NCBI RefSeq assembly: GCF_018446385.1
Contig: NC_055996.1
Span: 48,654,365-48,718,364, forward strand
Reading direction: 5' to 3'
DNA length: 64,000 nucleotides
DNA from: Zingiber officinale
Taxonomy: Eukaryota; Streptophyta; Magnoliopsida; Zingiberales; Zingiberaceae
Below are positions 57,001 to 64,000 of the stretch, in pieces; positions within the stretch are counted from its first letter, which is position 1, and the number at the start of each line of letters is the position of its first letter. The position numbers and the translations under genes were made by a program. A model generated the notes under the pieces. The model searched no databases, was not told the origin of the DNA, and saw nothing but the letters and a program-made list of their open reading frames with translations.

Positions 57001-58262
57001 ATCCCACTCGATTACTAGAAGTTCTACCTTGCACCTTCTTCGATCAACCGATCATCTTTGGCTTGGATGCCTTTTTATAAGAGGAAGATAGCTCTTCCTC
57101 TACCTCCATTAATGGAGAAAGGTGAAAGGGATGATGAAGGAGAAGAAGAATCCTTTCACCTTCTTAACGCAAACATCTCTCACTTGTCCAAATCAATCTA
57201 TAAAGGTCATTTAGTCACAAAGACCATGTAAGAGCATTCAATTCATACATAATGGAAAATGGTTCATGCGACAGCAAGCACACTGAGCAATTATTACTAA
57301 AAAAATTATTACACTTAACTTAGCTACTCTATAGAATAAATTTGAGACATTAATATCTTACCTTTACTCCAGATTAAATCATTTACATTAATATGAATAT
57401 CTCTAATCCCTCATAATGATTATTATATCAATAGCATATTCAACATCTCCAATCAATACAATTTATTCAAAATCATATTTTGAGTACTTAACAAAAAAAT
57501 GTAATTGGTCGACTAGTGAATAAATGTCAAAGATGTAAATTTATTTTAATCTTCCTTTTTAGCTAGAATCTATTCATTTTAATTAATCATTTTCCTAGTT
57601 ATTCTCCATAGATCGAATCATCCATAATCAATATGATACATTCTAAAGTAGCAGACACTGATTAGAACTTCAAGTAGACAGCTAATAGTCATTTAGGGTA
57701 AGATTGAGATTAACTTATAATCTCAAAGGTCTCACATAGTAGAGAAATAGGGATCCATTCTTCTACTATCCTTATTATCGTCATAACACATGTGGCATGA
57801 ATCATATGCTACGATATTTTTCTCTTTTTAAAAAGAGTACATGTTTTTTCTAAAATTTAACATCATACATATTTTGATCTAGGTATACCTAATGTCTAAT
57901 CCTAAATCTAACATATGAATTCTAATCTATCCTCAACCAGAATCATTAAATAGTCGGTTCATTTACTTCAATCATTATTAATACATAAATGATCTCATCT
58001 TGACATAATTATCAAGGCGACCCCAACTTATGGGTATGTCTCTATTCACAGCTACATAAGTTGTCACATAAGTAATTGTCTTACCTCTATTTATACTTAA
58101 CAAGTAAAAATGTTTGTCCATGTGAGTGAACCAATCTCAACCTGCCAACATGCTAACCGAGACTTTTATCCAAATGTAACAACCACATATACACTAAATA
58201 GATAATGACATTTTAATATATTTACAAAGTGTTATATTTTATGAAGTCCCAAAGATTTCACA
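57001..58262. other. AT-rich intergenic DNA
   Basis: No gene, RNA or clear repeat is recognised. Confidence 0.4.
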
Positions 58263-59601
58263 TGTATTGGTGTAGGGAACACCAAATGATCGAACATAAG
58301 TTTTGATTATGGCAAAGGGTCCAAAGTTAAGGTTACTTGTTGTCTAACAAGTGTGAATGAGCTTGCAGGAAAGTCCTAGTGGATTCTAGGCAAGTGAAAA
58401 CCCCTAGGGGGAGGTAACCCTAGGTCATAGGGGGAGGTAACCCTAGGTAAATGAAAGTCCTAGCTGCACTTAGGTACGAAATGCTGATCCAAAGGATTGA
58501 AGGAAGTCTTGGCAGGTCGAGCACTTTAGGTAAAATCCTAGAGTTGGGGACTCTTGGTAAAAATCCTAGAAGTCGTGGACCAAGTGAAAATCTAGATGGG
58601 TCATGAAGCGGACGTTCAACATAAATACCTAAAGTCTCGGATGCTAAGCAAAAGTCCAGATGGTCTGGAGGATCGGTCTAGCAAAAGGTAATTTCTCTCG
58701 AGAGGAGTAGGTGAGGACGCATTTCCCGTTGAGGGAACAGTAGACATCGATTGGACCTAGGGTTTTCGGGAAATCCGAATGTCATAACCGGACAGTCCGA
58801 AAGCTGTTAAATAATTTATTATTCATATTTTATTGTACTAATTTTATTTTGCAAGGTATATTTTGTTGTGGACTAATATTCCTTGCAGGAAGGGGATGCG
58901 CAAGGAAATGCTCGGATGAACAGTGTCTGAGGCGCCTCTAGGACTGTTGGAGGCGTCTCGGCTACTTTGGCCAAAGGTTTGAGTAGAAGAGGCGTGGAGG
59001 TGCCTTTGAAGCACCTGGAGGTGCCTTAGATAGCGGATAGAAGATGCCTTCCATGTGCTTGAAGGCGCTTTCAAAGGGATAACTTTTGCAAATTACAGAA
59101 GTTATCATCTCTGACATTGTGGGGATAAACCTTCGAGCTGGAGGCGCCTTCAAGGAGGTTGAAGGCACCTTCAACAGCTTATATATGTCTTCTTCAAGTA
59201 GTGCATTAGACACAAATCATTCTTACGATTCTTCTCTTGTGCATTACTTCAAGGATGACCCTGCGACTCTGCAATGCAACTCCGACGACCGAAAGCACGA
59301 CTCTCCAAATTCTAAAGTCGTCGGTATAATTGTTACAACATTCAAAGTATATGTTATTATAATTGTCTTTGTAATTGTAATTTATGAACTGATAGTAAAT
59401 TGCCCAAAGTAAACACTCAACAAGTGTGGACTTTGGAGTAGGAGTCGTCATAGACTTTGAACCAAGTAAAAACAAAATATGTTAGCGCTTGCTTTTTGTT
59501 TTCTTTCTTTATTTCGCTGTGTCATACTCCGAGATTGTTTTTAAATGAAATTGAAAACCATGAGTGATACTCACCTCCTCCTAGCACACATCGATCCTAC
59601 A
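58263..59601 (+). mobile_element. SIRE-like copia 5' LTR, about 1339 bp
   Basis: It starts TGTATTGGTGTAGGGAACACC and ends ATCGATCCTACA, two bases before the primer site. Internal tandem words are AGGGGGAGGTAACCCTAGG (58407-58460) and GAGGCGCCT(T/C) repeats (58925-59175). CTTATATATGTC at about 59179-59190 may serve as TATA region. Confidence 0.75.
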
Positions 59602-59603
59602 AT

Positions 59604-59618
59604 TGGTATCAGAGCGGG
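59604..59618 (+). other. Primer binding site (initiator tRNA-Met)
   Basis: TGGTATCAGAGCGGG directly after the SIRE-like LTR. Confidence 0.9.
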
Positions 59619-59863
59619 GTCGCTTTGGATCGATGAAACTACCATTCAAGTAAATTTCTTTGTAGTATTAGTTTTTAAATTTTCGGAGTTGATCGGAATT
59701 AGTACAGTTACCTCTTCCAGATCAATTTTCTTGCAATTGAGTTTTATTCTCGAAACTAGTGTAACACCACTCGAGTTCATTTATTCTTTTCACTTCATTT
59801 TGCACCTTGACCTAGTCTTGGGACAAGTTCTATTTTTTTTTTTGTGCAAGAACTCATTTTCAA

Positions 59864-60070
59864 ATGGCCCACTAAGAAGGATATAACACTGTACGTCCTC
59901 CCCTCTTCTCCGGTGAAGACTTTGGCTACTGGAAGAGCCGAAAGAAGTACCATCTCAAGACACAAATGGAAATGTAGATAATCATCTAGATGGAAATCGC
60001 ATATCCCACCAAAGATGGAGTCATCGTCCAATGCAACAAATGACCATTAGTGGGCGAAAAATGATAAGTT
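59864..60070 (+). pseudogene. SIRE-like copia gag N-terminus, disabled
   Basis: ATG at 59864 is followed by a TAA after three codons (MAH*EGYNTV), then RPPLFSGEDFGYWKSR and YHLKTQMEM, matching the gag start RPPLFDGxNYxYWK of SIRE/Maximus elements. Further stops follow and the similarity ends near 60070. The remainder of the element is missing. Confidence 0.75.
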
Positions 60071-60889
60071 GCCCTTTTCTAGTGTGGGGATCTGTACAAA
60101 AAATAGAACTTTTCCTGATACAGAAGTTCAAAGAAGTGCATTTACTACTCTATCACAAAAGAGTACCTCTCTAAATCTAGAAAGCTTAGAGTAGGACTTT
60201 CAAACCCATGGTAAAAACAAATCTCACCAAATACCAATGATGAGAGAGGTGAATAACCACAGATAGTGAATATGTCAAGATTCTAAAAATATGTGTATAT
60301 ACCATAAAACTTTCAGAATGAGAAGCATCTGCACATTTCTTTAGCTTTAGTAACTTCTCCACAAATGCATGTATAACAGCTCCCTCTACCAGACAAGGAA
60401 GCGAAAATTATGCAATTATTTTGTCTAAAAATCCTACCCCTATACTTTAAAAAGTAGCATTTGTGTTTTAAATTACCATTTCAATTTAATTATATGAGAT
60501 ACAAATATCTCTTATACGACTATACCATAACGAAAAAGAAAAATTAAATCTATAAATTTGATAAATTATAATCTTCAATCAATTATCCGATCAAATAATA
60601 AATCCACATGAACATACAATCTTTTATAGTTACTGATTACTGAAGGCTTACCTAACTAAGGAATAGCTAGAAATGCAACAATTACATAAAACCATAAATA
60701 TATACCAAGCACCAACTTATCCTACTCCTACTCACATTCCTTTTCATGAACATCAATGATTAAAATAAATAGATGCACATCTGTTTAAAAAAATCTTCAT
60801 TTTGTAAAAGTTAATTTATATTTTGATTCATAAAAGAATGATACAAAAAATCAAAATACTCATAAAAATTAATAAACAAATTAAATATT
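60071..60889. other. AT-rich DNA without recognised feature
   Basis: No gene is seen. It may contain the downstream end of the hAT element that follows, but I could not find a terminus. Confidence 0.35.
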
Positions 60890-62988
60890 AACTTACTTTA
60901 ACCACTTCATAATCCTTATAAAAGTTGAATTTATCTTCTATCAGATCCTTGGATAAGTTAATTTCTTCACCTCTAAGTCCATTACTAGTACACACTAGTG
61001 ACTCCTCCATTTTGGGATGTAATGGTGCCCTAAATGAATCCACAACCCTCCTCCCAAGGCTAAAAGAATTCTCACTAGCAACAGTAGATGAAGGGATTGA
61101 AAAAATATCCATGGCAATCTTAGAAAAGACTGGAAATGTCATTGTATTCCCTTTCTAGCATTCCAAAATATCGAAGCTTGAGCTCCATTTCACAAAAGGA
61201 TTCGAGAAGTACTTGTCCATCTCATTAGTTATTTCTGCTTGTTTTTGAGTTTTTCTTACTTGAGCCATTTTTAGATGGTAGTTTAGTTTAACGAGATCAT
61301 TCTTATACATTTCCATCAAATCTTTGTCTACATTGCCATCATCAATCCCATTAATATGATCCAAAGGTGAATTCCCTTTATATGCATGATACAACTCCAT
61401 TAAACAATTCTTTAAACCATCAACAAAGGATTGTATTTTACTAGCATCCAATTTCATATCTCCCAAATGGATCCCAATCATTTGAAGTTTATAATGAGAA
61501 TCTAGAATGTGGCCTAGGAAAACAAACTTGTTCACCTTCTCAAGATTACCCCAATACTTCTTGAACTTACTCTCCATTCTCTTAGCAACTTCTTGCAATG
61601 AAGGAACAGTTGTGTCAAGTATTGTCTCATCAATGTCTATCCTCATTGCAACTATTTCCTTCCAAATCAAGAGTGATGTAGTTTTCTTGGTAGCACTAAG
61701 TTGCAATGTAGTATCATGAAATTTCTTGAGAAAAATCACAAAGACTTGTACCTTCTCCTAATCTTTTTCCATAGGAGGTCCCACTCTCTTTTTCTCCTCC
61801 AAACCATCTACCTCTTCAAAGTATTCAACAAATTGAACACTCTCTGTCATTCTACAAACACTTTAATTTCTTAAACTTGTATACAACAAAAAGTATTGTG
61901 TAGGTGGAATTCCATCTTGTAAGCACATTCATTGGAACGGTTGACATTTTATCCATCTTCAATAGGATAACACATTCCCTAAATTGGTCCAACCATGCCC
62001 CAGAAGGGTGAATATACTTCACACAGTTTCTAATGGACTCAATTGACTCATTAAGAAATTTCAACACACTCTTGATAATTAAATTTATAATATGACAACA
62101 ATATCTCAAATGCAAGTACTTACCATCAAATAATAGAGTACCCATTTCCTTTAGCCTCTTTCCCATGTACTTCACCGCTTTATCATTCGTGCTAGCATTA
62201 TCAACTGTGATAGTGAAAACTTTATCTATTCCCCCAATCACTCAAGCATGTTTCTAAAACTTTTCCAATGTCATCTCCTTTGTGAGAGGTAATCTTGGTG
62301 AAATTTATTATTCTCTTATACAACTTCCAATTATTGTCCAAGAAATGAGTTGTAATTACCATATAATTGATATTCTGAATTGAGGTTCAAGTATCAGTTG
62401 TGATACTTACCCTTTGATCACCAATGATACTCTTTATCTTAGTCACCACTACTACATATAAATCTCATACAAGAGATGCAATTTTCTTTCTATTGGGAAT
62501 CTTGAATCGAGATTGAGCTTCCTTCATCATCTCTACAAACCTTGCCCCTTCCACTACCCTAAACAACATCTCATCTTTAACAACAAATGCGACAACCTTA
62601 TCTTCAAGCATTTTTGGCTAAAGATGTGGGGTGTCAAATCATTATTCATGGGCGACTGTGTTAAGATTGGTTGAGAAGAACCTGACTTCATCGCATTATA
62701 AGGATTCTTTTTGCATTTCTTCACATGTCCATCAATGTCATTATTCCCATGTGTTCTGCTATAGGCAAGAACTTAAATTTTGCAATAATTGCAAATAGCA
62801 ACAACATTAATGACCTCATTTTTGTCATTTCTCCTTATTTTCTTGGCGTGTGACCTTACATCCGCTACTTTTTTCCTTTTGCCTCCAATATCTACTACTT
62901 TCTCATGAATGATTAGTGTTTTGGATGGAGATAATATTTTAGGTTGAGTCGTAAAAGGTGAGCTACCACTTCCACTAGATGCATCCAT
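60890..62988 (-). pseudogene. Second hAT transposase (RICESLEEPER-like), disabled
   Basis: ATG at 62988 opens MDASSGSGSSPF; a BED finger follows (AICNYCKI, then DGHVKKCKKNP) with a stop directly after CNYCKI. Then come ITTHFLDNNWKLYKRIINF, FTITVDNASTNDKAVK, HLRYCCHIINLIIKSVLK, VLTRWNSTYTIL, VAKRMESKFKKYWGNLEKVN and the C-terminal dimerisation segment IPSSTVASENSFSLGRRVVD then SFRAPLHPKMEESLVC. Frameshifts near 62230 and 61855 and a stop at about 61755 break it. It belongs to the same broad family as the transposase at 13213-15200 but is clearly a different lineage. Terminal repeats were not found. Confidence 0.88.
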
Positions 62989-64000
62989 GTGAACCTAATT
63001 AATAATAAATGAAAAATATCATAGTGCCCCCATATATGGTGTGCTACCTCCTTGGAATGCCCTTATAATGATTGAATCAAAGCCCAAATCCTGTTATTGT
63101 CGAGGATTTGAAACTCTTCCTACTCGAGCTTCCAGAACAGTCGATTGAGCCATCCAATATGGCCTATGAGTCTGTAAATCGTGTCATACTCAACCTCCTC
63201 CCTCAACTCATTCTGTATAACGATGAGTCATCGTGTATATCATCCTCGATATCTGGAATTAAAAATAATAATATCCGTATAAAACTGACAAACCAGTTAC
63301 AAAACATATTTAATTTTGATCAAACTAAAGCTCATTTTATCAATTATGATCTATTAGATAATCTAGAACAATTTGATCAAATCTGGCCTACTTTGATTAA
63401 ACCTAATCAATATGATTCCATCGATATCTAGTTTGATTAATCTAACTGATTTTGTTAAATCAACTAATCGTTTGAATCAGATCAAAGTCTAAAAGGACCA
63501 ATCTACTCTCATTAAATTAACTAATAATTTGAATTAGGCCATAAGTATGATTGGACTAATCTGATTGGTTCACTTGAACGAAACTGTTCAAATGAACCAG
63601 ACTGTTTTACTTACTCTAGCTAGCAATTGAAGCACTACTCAAATTGCATGTCTTAATTAAAAATACACATAAATAAATATAGACCCATTACATTAATAAT
63701 CTTTAGTGTCAAAAACACACACACAAACAAGTGCTACCGTAGTGTTGACATCAATTTCAAACTTGCATAAATTTCGTTCACACGTTCTCACGCTTTCTCA
63801 ATTTGTTTGATTTAATTTAATCAAATTTTTTATCAGATCTCGTGAAGAAATTATTTAATCGATTAAATAAATTTGATCAATTAAACAATAAGCACTTTCA
63901 CTATAGCGACTAATACTAGGTTTTGACCACAGCGGCCAATCATCAGCCCGTCGAGGTAGTCGTCGGTGCTCGCCAGCCACGAACACCGATCGCCAACCAC
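62989..64000. other. AT-rich DNA with one unexplained 119-codon open frame
   Basis: An open frame at 63072-63431 (+) is rich in Leu, Asn, Gln and Ile with no recognisable motif. The DNA around it repeats GATTAATCTAACTGATTT and TTTGAATCAGATC words, so it is probably transposon-derived. The last 100 bases become GC-rich (CCGTCGAGGTAGTCGTCGG). Confidence 0.35.

Noticed and set aside
1..64000. tRNA, rRNA or organellar insertions, and riboswitches
   Set aside because: I looked for tRNA-like B boxes with matching arms, rRNA-like conserved blocks and chloroplast genes and saw none convincing. TGGTATCAGAGC matches are retrotransposon primer sites, not tRNA genes.

Overview
This is nuclear DNA of a flowering plant: genes with short spliced exons, a plant-only peptidase family, a plant GPI-anchored lipid transfer protein, a relic of a plant myosin XI gene, and a dense nest of plant retrotransposons and DNA transposons. 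The repeat types feel monocot-like (possibly Zingiberales), but that is an impression, not proof.

Only two host genes look intact. At 5194-6915 (+) a seven-exon gene encodes a 382-residue secreted neprosin-domain (DUF239) protein. It has a GC-AG first intron, and both positions where I expect the catalytic glutamates are changed. At 23003-23555 (-) a two-exon gene encodes a 158-residue GPI-anchored non-specific lipid transfer protein (LTPG) with all eight cysteines. A decayed myosin XI tail fragment lies at about 17480-18705 (-). No functional link between these genes is visible.

Layout. 1-5055: CACTA-like elements full of TTCGTC/GACGAA palindromes, and a tandemly triplicated AT-rich block directly upstream of the neprosin gene, one copy of which is split by a 1.7-kb CACTA-like insertion. 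7060-10120: intergenic repeats and an 818-bp hAT-type element with an exact 8-bp target duplication. 10240-17340: a decayed Ty1/copia element whose reverse transcriptase is split by a 3.6-kb hAT element with an exact 8-bp target duplication. 17440-22720: myosin relic, CACTA terminus, copia RNase H, LINE remnant, dispersed repeat. 22870-23600: LTPG gene. 24269-26109: a Harbinger-type element with ORF1 only. 26195-30210: Tat-like Ty3/gypsy relic. 30583-36507: a SIRE-like LTR fragment split by two solo LTRs, each with an exact 5-bp target duplication (TTAAC, ATTTA). 36508-37588: CACTA-like fragment. 37589-51828: copia LTR, leader and gag start (+), a 7.7-kb Athila-like element, then a related copia element (-). 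51829-54600: chromovirus-like gypsy pol tail and LTR. 55600-57000: LTR-like DNA with a minisatellite. 58263-60070: SIRE-like copia 5' end. 60890-62988: a second hAT transposase relic.

Most of the window is therefore layered transposon insertion. I found no new operon-like or defence system. The most unusual structure is an array of GGCCGTGT...ACACGGCC dyads that occurs twice in the Athila-like element: once in the LTR upstream of a TATA-like motif, and once just before the ATHILA ORF.
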